A DNA stretch of 64,000 bases. Origin: Actinomycetospora lemnae (GTDB lineage Bacteria; Actinomycetota; Actinomycetes; Mycobacteriales; Pseudonocardiaceae). Shown piece after piece: positions 19,105 to 32,331 of the stretch; within the stretch, counting starts at the first letter, position 1; every line of letters begins with the position of its first letter. The notes under the pieces are model-generated. The model did no database searches, had not been told where the DNA came from, and saw nothing but the letters and a program-made list of their open reading frames with translations. The DNA is taken from contig NZ_JAQZAO010000001.1 in NCBI RefSeq assembly GCF_028737315.1, positions 496,001-560,000 on the forward strand, given 5' to 3'. Both the position numbers and the translations under genes were made by a program.

Positions 19105-19764
19105 TCATCCGTCCTGGTCAGCGGCCTCGTGCAGGGCCTCGAGGGTGTCCTCGGCGGCGTCCCGCTCGGCCAGCGCCTCGCGGACCACGGTGTACGCGAC
19201 ACCCGCGTCGTAGCCCTTGCGGGCGAGCATGCCGACGAGGCGGCGGGCGGCCACCGCGTGGTCCAGGCGGGCCATCGCGGGCAGGCGGCGGTCGACCAGC
19301 TCGCGGGCCCGGGCGCGCTCGTCGTCCCGCCCGATCTCGTCGACGGCCGTGCTCGCCGTCTCCCGGTCGACGCCCTTGCGGTGCAGCTCGCCGGCCAGGG
19401 CCCGCTTGCCGAGCCCCTGGTGGCGGTGCCGCGACGACACCCACTGCTCGGCGAACGCGGCGTCGTCGACCAGCTTGGCCGCGGCCAGCCGGTCGAGCAC
19501 ACGCCTGGCGACGTCGTCCTCGACGCCGCGCCGGGCCAGACCGTCGGCGAGCTCGGCCCGGGAGCGGGCGCGGCTGGTGAGCAGGTTCAGGCAGATCGTG
19601 CGCGCGACGGACTCGGGGTCGGCGGGCGGGTCGTCACCGGCGGCGTCCGCGCTGCCGGTGCCGTCCGCGTCGAGGCCCACGGGATCGGACGGAGCCGGCG
19701 TGCGCCCCCGCGACGACCGCCGCCGCCCGACCCCCTCGCGGGCACTCCCCTGGCGACCGGCCAC
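19105..19764 (-). CDS. recX: RecA regulator RecX
   Basis: 219 aa, longer than many RecX proteins because of a disordered N-terminal tail of about 50 residues. The RecX repeats follow: ARTICLNLLTSRARSRAELADGL and AEQWVSSRHRHQGLGKRAL, with the family's three-helix pattern. It limits RecA filament extension. The start is 6 bases from the recA stop, so the two genes are co-transcribed and LexA-controlled together. Confidence 0.9.
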   Translation of the reverse strand: MAGRQGSAREGVGRRRSSRGRTPAPSDPVGLDADGTGSADAAGDDPPADPESVARTICLNLLTSRARSRAELADGLARRGVEDDVARRVLDRLAAAKLVDDAAFAEQWVSSRHRHQGLGKRALAGELHRKGVDRETASTAVDEIGRDDERARARELVDRRLPAMARLDHAVAARRLVGMLARKGYDAGVAYTVVREALAERDAAEDTLEALHEAADQDG

Positions 19765-19769
19765 GCCGG

Positions 19770-20810
19770 TCAGAAGTCGACCGGGGCGGGCGCGCTGTCG
19801 TCGGCGTCGAGCTTCGGCCCGATGCCGAGCTTGTCCTTGATCCGCTTCTCGATCTCGAGCGCGACGTCCGGGTTGTCCTTGAGGAACTTCCGGGCGTTCT
19901 CCTTGCCCTGCCCCAGCTGGTCGCCCTCGTAGGTGTACCAGGCCCCCGACTTGCGGACGATCGCCTGCTCGACACCCATGTCGATCAGCGAGCCCTCCTT
20001 CGAGATGCCGTGGCCGTAGATCATGTCGAACTCGGCCTGCTTGAACGGCGGGGCCACCTTGTTCTTGACGACCTTGACCCGCGTGCGGTTGCCGACCGCG
20101 TCGGCGCCGTCCTTGAGCGTCTCGATGCGGCGGATGTCGAGGCGGACCGAGGAGTAGAACTTCAGCGCCCGGCCACCCGTCGTGGTCTCCGGGGAGCCGA
20201 ACATGACGCCGACCTTCTCGCGCAACTGGTTGATGAAGATCGCCGTGGTGCCCGAGGCGTTGAGCGCGCCGGTGATCTTCCGGAGGGCCTGGCTCATGAG
20301 GCGGGCCTGCAGACCCACGTGGCTGTCGCCCATGTCGCCCTCGATCTCGGCGCGCGGCACGAGCGCGGCCACCGAGTCGACGACGATGACGTCGAGGGCG
20401 TTCGAGCGGATCAGCATGTCCATGATCTCGAGCGCCTGCTCACCCGTGTCGGGCTGCGCCACCAGCAGCGCGTCCGTGTCGACCCCGAGCGCCTTGGCGT
20501 ACTCCGGGTCGAGCGCGTGCTCGGCGTCGATGAACGCCGCGATGCCGCCCTGGGCCTGCGCGTTGGCGACGGCGTGCAGCGTCACCGTCGTCTTGCCCGA
20601 GGACTCCGGACCGTAGATCTCGACCACCCGGCCGCGGGGCAGCCCGCCGACCCCGAGCGCCACGTCGAGCGCGATCGAGCCGGTGGGGATGACGTTGACC
20701 GGGGCCCGGCCCTCGTCCCCGAGCCGCATGACCGAGCCCTTGCCGAACTGCTTGTCGATCTGCGCGAGGGCGAGCTCGAGCGCCTTGTCGCGATCCGGTG
20801 CCTGTGGCAT
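19770..20810 (-). CDS. recA: Recombinase RecA
   Basis: 346 aa with no intein. Walker A GPESSGKT at residues 67-74, Walker [13 protein letters not shown], loop L1 around [24 protein letters not shown], loop L2 [20 protein letters not shown], and the acidic C-terminal [12 protein letters not shown]. Drives strand exchange and LexA self-cleavage. A LexA box lies about 165 bp upstream. Confidence 0.97.
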   Translation of the reverse strand: MPQAPDRDKALELALAQIDKQFGKGSVMRLGDEGRAPVNVIPTGSIALDVALGVGGLPRGRVVEIYGPESSGKTTVTLHAVANAQAQGGIAAFIDAEHALDPEYAKALGVDTDALLVAQPDTGEQALEIMDMLIRSNALDVIVVDSVAALVPRAEIEGDMGDSHVGLQARLMSQALRKITGALNASGTTAIFINQLREKVGVMFGSPETTTGGRALKFYSSVRLDIRRIETLKDGADAVGNRTRVKVVKNKVAPPFKQAEFDMIYGHGISKEGSLIDMGVEQAIVRKSGAWYTYEGDQLGQGKENARKFLKDNPDVALEIEKRIKDKLGIGPKLDADDSAPAPVDF

Positions 20811-20973
20811 GGGGTGTCACCTCGGTGTCAGGGGGTCGACTCTCGGACGCCGACGCTAGGCGGGGGGTCCGACAGCGCGGTGCCGGAGCCGGTCGCCCTG
20901 GGGACGGACGGGACGGTTGTGGACGGACGGCGGCGACGCTGGTGCCGCTGCGCGACCGTACGGAGCAGGGTAG

Positions 20974-20989
20974 ACGAACACGTGTTCGA
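20974..20989. promoter_or_regulatory. LexA (SOS) box upstream of recA
   Basis: ACGAAC-ACGT-GTTCGA differs at one base from the actinobacterial SOS consensus TCGAAC-N4-GTTCGA. Its position, 164 bp before the recA start in the 249-bp gene-free stretch 20811-21059, fits the recA distal promoter. Confidence 0.85.
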
Positions 20990-21059
20990 TCCGGGAGCCC
21001 CGCCCGGTCCGGGCGTGTCGGCTGCGCACGGGCACGCTGACCGGCCTCTCACCGGTCCC

Positions 21060-21254
21060 TCACCGGCGCTCGGCGGGCACCTCGAACTCCGCGCACACCA
21101 CCCGCCAGACGTCGCGGGGCTCGTCGCCGTCCTCGAGCGCCTGCTCGACGGTGCGACCGTCGAGGCCGCCGAAGACGTGGTCGCGGGAGATCGACGCGGC
21201 GCGGACGCCGCCGAACTCCTCGTCCATCAGCTGCCGGAAGTGAGTCAGCCGCAC
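21060..21254 (-). CDS. DUF3046 protein (Rv2738c-like)
   Basis: 64 aa beginning MRLTHFRQLMDEEFGG, the DUF3046 signature, with the later HVFGGLDGRTVEQAL and DVWRVVCAEFEVP. GTG 21254 is the start that matches the family. Always next to recA in actinobacteria; function unknown. Confidence 0.88.
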   Translation of the reverse strand: MRLTHFRQLMDEEFGGVRAASISRDHVFGGLDGRTVEQALEDGDEPRDVWRVVCAEFEVPAERR

Positions 21255-21340
21255 GGCTCCACGATAGGTCGGCCGCCCGCGGTGCCCGACGCGCCCCACA
21301 GCCGGCCCGGAGTGTGACGAACCGGGCGTAACCTCGGGTC

Positions 21341-21481
21341 GTGGCCGTCCCCGACCTCCCGCTCGCCGCCACGTCGTTCGACCCCACCGGCGGCACGCTG
21401 ACCACGATCGTGGCGATCCTCGGGCTCGTCGCGGCGCTGGTCGTGCTGCTGCGGTGGTGGTTCCAGAACCGGGGTCGCTGA
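21341..21481 (+). CDS. Small single-helix membrane protein
   Basis: 46 aa: a polar N-terminus (VAVPDLPLAATSFDPTGG), one hydrophobic helix, then RWWFQNRGR. GTG 21341 follows a -10-like TAACCT (21329-21334) at the spacing expected for a leaderless transcript. It lies between the DUF3046 and GAP-family genes. Unrecognised; reported because codon usage, topology and start context agree. Confidence 0.55.
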   Translation: MAVPDLPLAATSFDPTGGTLTTIVAILGLVAALVVLLRWWFQNRGR

Positions 21482-21506
21482 CCCTCCCCGGACGTCACGG
21501 CACGCC

Positions 21507-22178
21507 TCAGCCCAGGAGCCCTGTGAGGGCCTTGACCAGCAGGTACACCCCCACCGCCCCGACCAGCAGCGCCAGCAGCACGCGGGCGTGGCGTCGTCCC
21601 CACGCGTGCACGGAGCGCACCGTCCCGAGCGTCCGGTCGGGGCGCAGGGCCACCAGCAGCAGGGCGGCCACGGGCGCGGCGAAGCGCAGCAGCGTGTAGA
21701 CGGCGACCTGGGCGATGCCGGAGACCGCCGACGGGTGGGTCTGCAGGATCGCGACGAGGGCGGCCAGGTAGTAGAGCCCCGGCAGGTTCGTCGCGACGCC
21801 GGCCGCCCCGGCCAGCGGGACGGTGGGGGCGCGCAGCCGGCGTTCCAGGGCCGGCGGCAGGACGCTGCTGCGGGTGGGCCGGGCCCGGACGCGCTGCCGT
21901 TCGCGTCCCGACAGGCGCAGGAGGGCCCACAGCACGGCGAGGGCGCCGAGGACGAGGTCGACGAGCAGTCGTCCGGTGGTGGCGTCCGACTCCCGCGTGC
22001 CCGTGTGCAGCCAGGTCACGACGACGATGCCGACGCCGAGCGTCACCACGACGCCGGCGGCGACGTAGGCGAGCAGGAGCCGCCGCGGGTGCTCGGTGAG
22101 CAGGAAGGCGTAGACGATCGCGAGCGGGACGCCGCGCACCGCGCTGAGCAGGCCCAGGACGAGGGCCTCGGGGCTCAC
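21507..22178 (-). CDS. GAP-family membrane protein (Sap-like)
   Basis: 223 aa, six predicted membrane helices. The middle portion carries a cytoplasmic Arg-rich loop (ERQRVRARPTRSS), and the second half begins with AGVATNLPGLYYLAALVAIL, typical of GAP/Sap (sulfolipid-1-addressing protein-like) proteins linked in mycobacteria to glycopeptidolipid or sulfolipid export. GTG 22178 overlaps the patatin stop (GTGA), so it is coupled to a lipid-acting enzyme. Lipid transport is inferred from the family and this pairing. Confidence 0.8.
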   Translation of the reverse strand: MSPEALVLGLLSAVRGVPLAIVYAFLLTEHPRRLLLAYVAAGVVVTLGVGIVVVTWLHTGTRESDATTGRLLVDLVLGALAVLWALLRLSGRERQRVRARPTRSSVLPPALERRLRAPTVPLAGAAGVATNLPGLYYLAALVAILQTHPSAVSGIAQVAVYTLLRFAAPVAALLLVALRPDRTLGTVRSVHAWGRRHARVLLALLVGAVGVYLLVKALTGLLG

Positions 22179-23401
22179 CGCTCGCTCTCCGGCACCGGTC
22201 CGAGGTCGAGGGCGACGAGCTGCGTGCCGACGAGCACCGCGGTCAGGACGCCGGGGGCGCCTCCGGTGGTCACGCGCCAGGTGACCTCGTCGCCGACCAG
22301 TTCCTTGCGGGTGGGGTCGCGGACGACGGAGCCGGCGAGGAACGCGGCGGGGTCCTCGGGCGCCTCGGGCAGCGTGACCACGGCCTCGGCGAGCAGCGCG
22401 CGCAGGGCCGCGACGTCGCCGTCGGTCCAGGCCCGCTCGAAGCGCAGCGCGGCGAGGAAGACGTCGGCCTGCTGGCGGCCGCGACGGCGCAGCTCGCGCA
22501 GGAAGGTCACGTCGCGGTTGACCTTCGACGCCGCGCCGAGCAGGCCCGCCGCGGGCGTGCGTGTCAGCTCGAGGACGCGGACGGCGACCTGCCGGTAGCC
22601 GCTGTCCGGGGTCAGGGTGCCTGCGGCGAGGAGCTGGTCGATCCGCTCGATCGACGCCAGCTCCTGGTAGAGGGAGAGGTTGCCGGCGAGCTCGTTGCGC
22701 CGGTCGGCGATGTCGAGCGTGGTGCGGGGCTCGGTGTCGCGCCGCGTCGGGTTGATCTGCACGACCCACAGCTCGTCGGGGTCGTCGTCGAGCAGGGGCG
22801 CCACGGGCGGGTTCTGGGAGAACAGGCCGTCCCAGTAGGCGCCGCCGTCGAGATGGACCGCCCGGAACAGGGTCGGGATCGCCGCGGAGGCGAGCACGGT
22901 GTCGGCGGTGATCGCGTCACGGCGGCTGTCGAAGGCACGGAACGCCCCGCTGAGCACGTCGACGGCGCCCAGGACCAGGCGCGGGTGGCGGGCGTCGGTG
23001 TCCACCCCGAACGCGTCGAGGTCGACGTGACGACGCACCAGCCGGCGGAACTCCGCGCGCCCGTCGAACGGCGGCGGCAGGAGGTAGGGGTTCAGCGGCG
23101 GGGCGAGACCCAGGCTCTGCGCGAGCCCCGCGCCGACGGCGACGGCGTTGCCGACCCGCTCGACCGGCCCGCGCGCCGCGTTGTCCTCCCAGAACGCCTC
23201 GAGCACCTCGGGGGCCCGGTCGAGCCTGCCCTCGCGCAGCACGGACCACACGAGCAGCGCGTTGATCGCCCCGCCCGACGTGCCGCTGACGGCCACCACC
23301 TCGTGGCCGTCGAACGCCCCGCGCCGCACCCAGCGCGCGACGACGCCCGCCGTGAACGCGGTGTGGCTGCCGCCGCCCTGGAACGCGAGCGCGATCCTCA
23401 T
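22175..23401 (-). CDS. Patatin-like phospholipase
   Basis: 408 aa. Oxyanion motif QGGGSH at the N-terminus, nucleophile elbow GTSGG with Ser42, and catalytic Asp in LDGGAYWDGL (about residue 184), giving the Ser-Asp dyad. No signal peptide, so probably cytoplasmic or membrane-peripheral. The C-terminal 130 residues include a SnoaL-like-looking segment (RAWTDGDVAALRALLAEAV through DEVTWRVTTGG), possibly a fused NTF2-fold domain. Translationally coupled to the GAP-family gene. Confidence 0.87.
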   Translation of the reverse strand: MRIALAFQGGGSHTAFTAGVVARWVRRGAFDGHEVVAVSGTSGGAINALLVWSVLREGRLDRAPEVLEAFWEDNAARGPVERVGNAVAVGAGLAQSLGLAPPLNPYLLPPPFDGRAEFRRLVRRHVDLDAFGVDTDARHPRLVLGAVDVLSGAFRAFDSRRDAITADTVLASAAIPTLFRAVHLDGGAYWDGLFSQNPPVAPLLDDDPDELWVVQINPTRRDTEPRTTLDIADRRNELAGNLSLYQELASIERIDQLLAAGTLTPDSGYRQVAVRVLELTRTPAAGLLGAASKVNRDVTFLRELRRRGRQQADVFLAALRFERAWTDGDVAALRALLAEAVVTLPEAPEDPAAFLAGSVVRDPTRKELVGDEVTWRVTTGGAPGVLTAVLVGTQLVALDLGPVPESER

Positions 23402-23472
23402 CCCGCCACGCTAGGGGATCACCGACGCGGGCACGCGGCGTCGTTGTCGGGGGTCGGGGGCACCATGGTCGT

Positions 23473-28332
<4,860 letters not shown>

Positions 28333-28530
28333 CGGCGGTCGTCAATCGTTCGCGCAGGTCGAGGACAGGTCCGCCGGCCCGGCGTCCGGGCGGTCGCCCG
28401 TCCTCGCCCGGGTGGCGTCGGATCGCGGCCGACAGCGCCCCCGTCCGCTCCGCAGACCTGCCCGCGCGAGCCGGCACGGGTCACGGCAGGCTGAGCGACG
28501 ACACCGAGCAGCCGACGAGCAGGGAGTGTC

Positions 28531-29517
28531 ATGGCACTGGCGTGCCCGACGTGTGAGGAGTCGGCGGCCGAGTACCTCGGCATGGCCGACGACGGCCGCA
28601 ACATGATGCGGTGCACCGCCTGCGGGCACGAGTGGGTGCTCGGCGCCAAGCCGGTCTCGCCGCGGGCGATCAGCCAGACCACGCGCTCACGCGGGACGGG
28701 CACGAGCCGGAGCACTACCCGGGGCACCCGCACCCCCGCGAGCCGGGCCCCCACCCGCTCGTCGACCTCCGTCACCGGGTCGGCCGGCCGCACGGCGGGC
28801 ACGCGCGGCCCCGTCCGGCCCGCGCGCAGCGCCGAGGACGTCGAGACCGCGCGGCGACGCTTCACCGCGACCGCCGCCGACGTCCCGCCCGAGCGCTGGC
28901 GGGTGATCGACGCCCTGCGCCGCGAGTTCCTCGCCGACTTCCCGCACCCCGACGAGGAGGCCGGCCGCTACCGCGACGTCTACCGGCAGGCGTTCGAGGC
29001 CGACGCGCTGCCGTACACGACGCCCAACGCACTGCGGGACTTCGCGAACAGCAAGGTCGTCGCCCGGCCCGGCAACATGAGCCGCTTCAACGACGAGTGG
29101 CGGGCGCTGGGCAGCCAGCGCGCCGCCGAGGCGTTCCGCGGGGTGATCGAGCACCTGCTGCGCGGCGAGGACCCGCCCGCGCCGGAGGATCGGCTCACCG
29201 AGCTGATCACCTCCGACACACCGCCCGCGATGCCCGGGTTCCGCGAGGCGATGCTCACGCGCGTCCTGTGCATCGCCGAGCCGGAGCGCTTCCTGCCGAT
29301 CCTGATCTACACGAGTCCGGCCGGCGGCAAGCGGGAGATCGCCCGCCAGGTGTTCGGCCTCGAGCTGCCCGCGCCGGAGACGTCGTCGCAGACCATCGGG
29401 CGGCTCGCCTACTGGAGCAACGACCTGCTCGTCGAGCTGATCGGGAACCGGTTCGTCGACCTCGACCACGCCCGCCAGTTCCTGTGGTGGGTCAAGGACC
29501 ATCCGGACCTGAGGTAG
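28531..29517 (+). CDS. Unidentified protein with N-terminal zinc ribbon
   Basis: 328 aa. The first 40 residues form a zinc-ribbon-like unit (CPTCEES ... RCTACGHEW). A roughly 60-residue linker very rich in Thr, Ser, Arg and Gly follows, then a folded domain from about residue 105 with FANSKVVARPGNMSRFNDEWRALG and a central TRVLCIAEPERFLPILIYTSPAGGK. I do not recognise the family. GGGAG lies upstream of ATG 28531. The 198-bp stretch 28333-28530 before it shows nothing distinct. Perhaps a nucleic-acid-associated protein, given the ribbon and the lhr neighbour, but this is a guess. Confidence 0.75.
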   Translation: MALACPTCEESAAEYLGMADDGRNMMRCTACGHEWVLGAKPVSPRAISQTTRSRGTGTSRSTTRGTRTPASRAPTRSSTSVTGSAGRTAGTRGPVRPARSAEDVETARRRFTATAADVPPERWRVIDALRREFLADFPHPDEEAGRYRDVYRQAFEADALPYTTPNALRDFANSKVVARPGNMSRFNDEWRALGSQRAAEAFRGVIEHLLRGEDPPAPEDRLTELITSDTPPAMPGFREAMLTRVLCIAEPERFLPILIYTSPAGGKREIARQVFGLELPAPETSSQTIGRLAYWSNDLLVELIGNRFVDLDHARQFLWWVKDHPDLR

Positions 29518-29664
29518 CGGCCGGGCGCGACCGCCGCCGGCCGTGGACGAGGTGGACAGCCAACCCCAGGGCGAACCGGGCGGCGAAGCGCAGCCACGTC
29601 ACCGGCTCGAGGAACTCGAGGAACGTGGTGAGCCACAGCGAGGACAGGACGCCGGGCCCCGGAC

Positions 29665-29717
29665 GCAGCGAACAGCGCGTTCGTTGCCGTAGAAGCAGCG
29701 AACCGCCCGTTCGCTGC
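29665..29717. promoter_or_regulatory. Two helically phased operator-like palindromes
   Basis: GCAGCGAAC-N5-GTTCGTTGC (29665-29687) and GCAGCGAAC-N5-GTTCGCTGC (29695-29717); the second is a perfect inverted repeat. Centres are exactly 30 bp apart, about three helical turns. They lie 8 bp beyond the stop of the IclR gene, in the 207-bp gap 29518-29724. IclR proteins bind palindromes of this size, so IclR sites are plausible, but no clear target gene starts here. Confidence 0.55.
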
Positions 29718-29724
29718 ACCACGG

Positions 29725-30537
29725 TCAGCCCGAGTCGCCGACCCAGCCCAGGCGGGTGGAGAGCTCCTCGGCCGCGGAGCGCAGGTCGGGCACGATGGCT
29801 CGGGCCCGCCGGCGCGGCAGCCGGTACGCCGGGCCGGCGGCGGACAGGGCCGCGACGACGTCACCGCCCGCGCCCCACACCGGTACGGCGACCGCGTGCA
29901 GGCCGACCTCGAGCTCCTCGAACGAGCGCGCGTGGCCCTCGTCGACCACCCGCGCGAGCTCCGTGCGCAGCGCCGCGGGCTCGGTGATCGTCGACTCGGT
30001 GAAACGGGGCAGGCGGCGGCGCAGGAAGGCCCGGCGCTCGGCGTCGCCCATGTAGGCCAGTAGGACCTTGCCGGCCGAGGTGGCGTGCAGCGGCGTGCGC
30101 CGGCCCACCCAGTTCTGCGTGGTGATGGACGCGTTGCCGAACTCCTGGGCGACGTTGATCGCCGCCTCGCCGTCGTGGACGGCGAGGTTGCAGGTCTCCC
30201 CCACGAGCTCCGCGAGCTGCTGGCAGGTCGGCTGACCGAGCCGGGCGATGTCCATCCGGCCCGTCGCCGACGCCGCGAGCCGCACGACACCGAACCCCAG
30301 GGCCACCTTCCCGCGGTCGCCGAGCTGCTCGAGCATGCCGCGCCGCGCCAGCGCCGCCACCAGCCGCGACGCCGTCGACTTGTGCACCCCGAGCTCCTCG
30401 GCGAGCTCGGTGATGCCCACCTCGCCGCGGGCCGCCACCACCTCGAGAGCCGTCACCGCCCGGTCGACCGAGCGGACGAGCGAGGGCTCGCTGCGCTCAC
30501 GACCGGACCCGCCGTCGTCGCCGTGGGTGGACGTCAT
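29725..30537 (-). CDS. IclR-family transcriptional regulator
   Basis: 270 aa. N-terminal winged helix (GITELAEELGVHKSTASRLVAALARRGML) and a C-terminal effector domain with LHATSAGKVLLAYM and the Gly-rich GLHAVAVPVW motif region. Binds small acids or aromatics in most family members; ligand unknown here. It is divergently related to nothing immediate: the M28 peptidase upstream runs in the same direction. A palindrome with a 5-bp spacer lies upstream at 30611-30631. Confidence 0.92.
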   Translation of the reverse strand: MTSTHGDDGGSGRERSEPSLVRSVDRAVTALEVVAARGEVGITELAEELGVHKSTASRLVAALARRGMLEQLGDRGKVALGFGVVRLAASATGRMDIARLGQPTCQQLAELVGETCNLAVHDGEAAINVAQEFGNASITTQNWVGRRTPLHATSAGKVLLAYMGDAERRAFLRRRLPRFTESTITEPAALRTELARVVDEGHARSFEELEVGLHAVAVPVWGAGGDVVAALSAAGPAYRLPRRRARAIVPDLRSAAEELSTRLGWVGDSG

Positions 30538-30610
30538 CGCCCTCCATCCTGGCCGACCGGGTGGACCCGGACGGCGAGCGGGGGCCGTTCAGCCCAACCG
30601 ACGCGGCCTC

Positions 30611-30631
30611 GGGTTGCGGATCACGCAACCC
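30611..30631. promoter_or_regulatory. Operator-like palindrome upstream of the IclR gene
   Basis: GGGTTGCG-GATCA-CGCAACCC is a perfect 8-bp inverted repeat with a 5-bp spacer, 74 bp before the IclR start and 10 bp after the M28 peptidase stop. Probably an autoregulatory IclR site; it might alternatively serve as part of a terminator for the peptidase gene. Confidence 0.5.
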
Positions 30632-30640
30632 TACCTGCTC

Positions 30641-32152
30641 TCAGCGCGTCTGGCGCTGGTCCCGGGAGGGAACGCCGTTCGGGCCGCCGAGGTCGACGGC
30701 ATAGGTGCCGACGCCGACCGCGAGCGCGTCGAGCATCCGGTCGAGGGCGACCCGGTCGATGTTGGCCAGGGTGTCGCAGGCCTGGTGGTAGCAGCGGTCG
30801 AACGGTTGGCCCGCCTGCCCGCCCCAGAGGGCGGCCTCCTCGGGCGTCTTGACCTCCTCGGCGCCGGTGAAGAGCCCGCCCGCCGGGATGCCGGCCTCGA
30901 TGAACGGGCCGTAGTCCGAGCGACCGTCGAAGTCGGTGCCGCGCGGCTGGACGCCCGTGGCCGACAGGGCACCGGCGAGCGTGCGCTCGATGCCGTCCGA
31001 GCCGCCCGGCCCCGGCGGCGCGCCCTGGCGGTCCGAGTCGTCGCCGTCGTAGACGAGGTAGGCGGGGTTGGGCGAGCCGAGCATGTCGGAGTTGAGCACC
31101 ACCGCGATGTCGCGGCGCGCCTCGGGCGTCAGGCCCCGCACGTAGGCCGTCGAGCCGAGCAGCCCGACCTCCTCGGCGCCCCACCACGCGAAACGCACGG
31201 CGTTCGCCACCGGCGGGGCGCTGCCCAGGCGCAGCGCGACCTCGAGCTGCGCGGCGGAGCCGGAGCCGTTGTCGTTGATGCCCGGGCCCTCGGGCACCGA
31301 GTCGAGGTGGGCGCCGCTCATGACGACCTCGTCGGCGCGGCCCGTCGTGGTCTGCGCGATCACGTTGCGCGTCGTGATCGTCTGCGAGCGGGTGACCAGC
31401 GTGACCGTCGCCGGCGTGCCCGCGCGGGCGAGCAGGGCGTCGAAGTCGGGCTGCACCAGCCCGCCGGTGGGCAGGCGGCCGTCGGCGACGGAGCCGAGGG
31501 TGCCGCCGAGCGGCCCGGGCGCGTTGTTGCCGACCAGCACCGCCGCGGCGCCGACCTCCGCCGCGACCTGCTGCTTCTGCGTGAACGTGCACGTCCCGCG
31601 ACGGACGAGCAGCACGGCGCCGCGGGCCGGCAGGTTCGCGTAGTCGGTCGCCTCGCAGCCGGGCGACGGGTCGCCGGGGGCGTCGGGGGCGGCGACCAGC
31701 GGGCCGGTGACGCCCTCCGGCGGCGTGGTCGGCGAGTAGGTCAGCGCGGTCACCGCGGGCCCCGGCGCGCCGCCGACGGTGAGCGTCTGGGCCTCGGCGG
31801 TGAAGGTGTCGAACGGGAAGCTCGGCGTCTCCACCCGGAACCCGGCCTCCCGCAGCCGGCCGGCGACGTACTCGACGCTGGCGTCGTAGCCCGGCTGCCC
31901 CGCCGCGCGGTTGCCGCCGTTCGCGTCGGCGATGCGCTGCAGCTCCTGGAGGTGGGCGAACGCGCCGTCACCGGTGGCCTGCTCGGCGAGGCGCCGGGCG
32001 AGCTCGCGGTCGGGCGCCGGGCCGGCGGCCGTGGGGCTGCTCGGGGCGGCCGCCGCCGGGGTGCCGGCATCGCCGGAGCCGCAGGCGGTCACGAGCGCGA
32101 GGAGGGCGCTGAGGGCGAGGGCCGTGACGGCCCCCCGACGCGTCGCGATCAT
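30641..32152 (-). CDS. Secreted M28 zinc aminopeptidase lipoprotein
   Basis: 503 aa. Lipoprotein signal with lipobox VTACG (Cys about 22) and a following Pro/Ala linker. PA domain inserted at about residues 125-245 (RGTCTFTQKQQVAAEVGAAAVLVGNN). Peptidase M28 zinc ligands: His in GAHLDS, Asp in GINDNGSGS, Glu in WWGAEEVG, Asp in LNSDMLG, His in CYHQACD. Likely an exported exo-aminopeptidase. ATG 32152 begins the signal peptide (GTG two codons earlier is possible). Confidence 0.9.
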   Translation of the reverse strand: MIATRRGAVTALALSALLALVTACGSGDAGTPAAAAPSSPTAAGPAPDRELARRLAEQATGDGAFAHLQELQRIADANGGNRAAGQPGYDASVEYVAGRLREAGFRVETPSFPFDTFTAEAQTLTVGGAPGPAVTALTYSPTTPPEGVTGPLVAAPDAPGDPSPGCEATDYANLPARGAVLLVRRGTCTFTQKQQVAAEVGAAAVLVGNNAPGPLGGTLGSVADGRLPTGGLVQPDFDALLARAGTPATVTLVTRSQTITTRNVIAQTTTGRADEVVMSGAHLDSVPEGPGINDNGSGSAAQLEVALRLGSAPPVANAVRFAWWGAEEVGLLGSTAYVRGLTPEARRDIAVVLNSDMLGSPNPAYLVYDGDDSDRQGAPPGPGGSDGIERTLAGALSATGVQPRGTDFDGRSDYGPFIEAGIPAGGLFTGAEEVKTPEEAALWGGQAGQPFDRCYHQACDTLANIDRVALDRMLDALAVGVGTYAVDLGGPNGVPSRDQRQTR

Positions 32153-32283
32153 GCTCACGGACGGTAGCGGATGGTCCGCGACGACGTGACACGAACCACC
32201 CGGGCAGCGGCCCGGCGGCGTCGAGGGAGACGTGGGGGCGACCAGGTTCACGCCCCTGCGGAATACCCCGGCCGCTACAGTTG

Positions 32284-32298
32284 GTTGGCACAGCCAAC
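32284..32298. promoter_or_regulatory. Operator-like inverted repeat before the MFS transporter
   Basis: GTTGGC-ACA-GCCAAC, perfect 6-bp arms, 34 bp before the MFS start, in the 179-bp divergent region between it and the M28 peptidase. Its position suits a repressor site; no dedicated regulator gene is adjacent. Confidence 0.4.
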
Positions 32299-32331
32299 GA
32301 TCCGCCGTCCCCCGAGCCCCGAGGAGGGTGC

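Noticed and set aside
19770..20810. Intein in recA, as in M. tuberculosis
   Set aside because: The RecA frame is continuous at 346 aa with normal motifs, so no intein is present.
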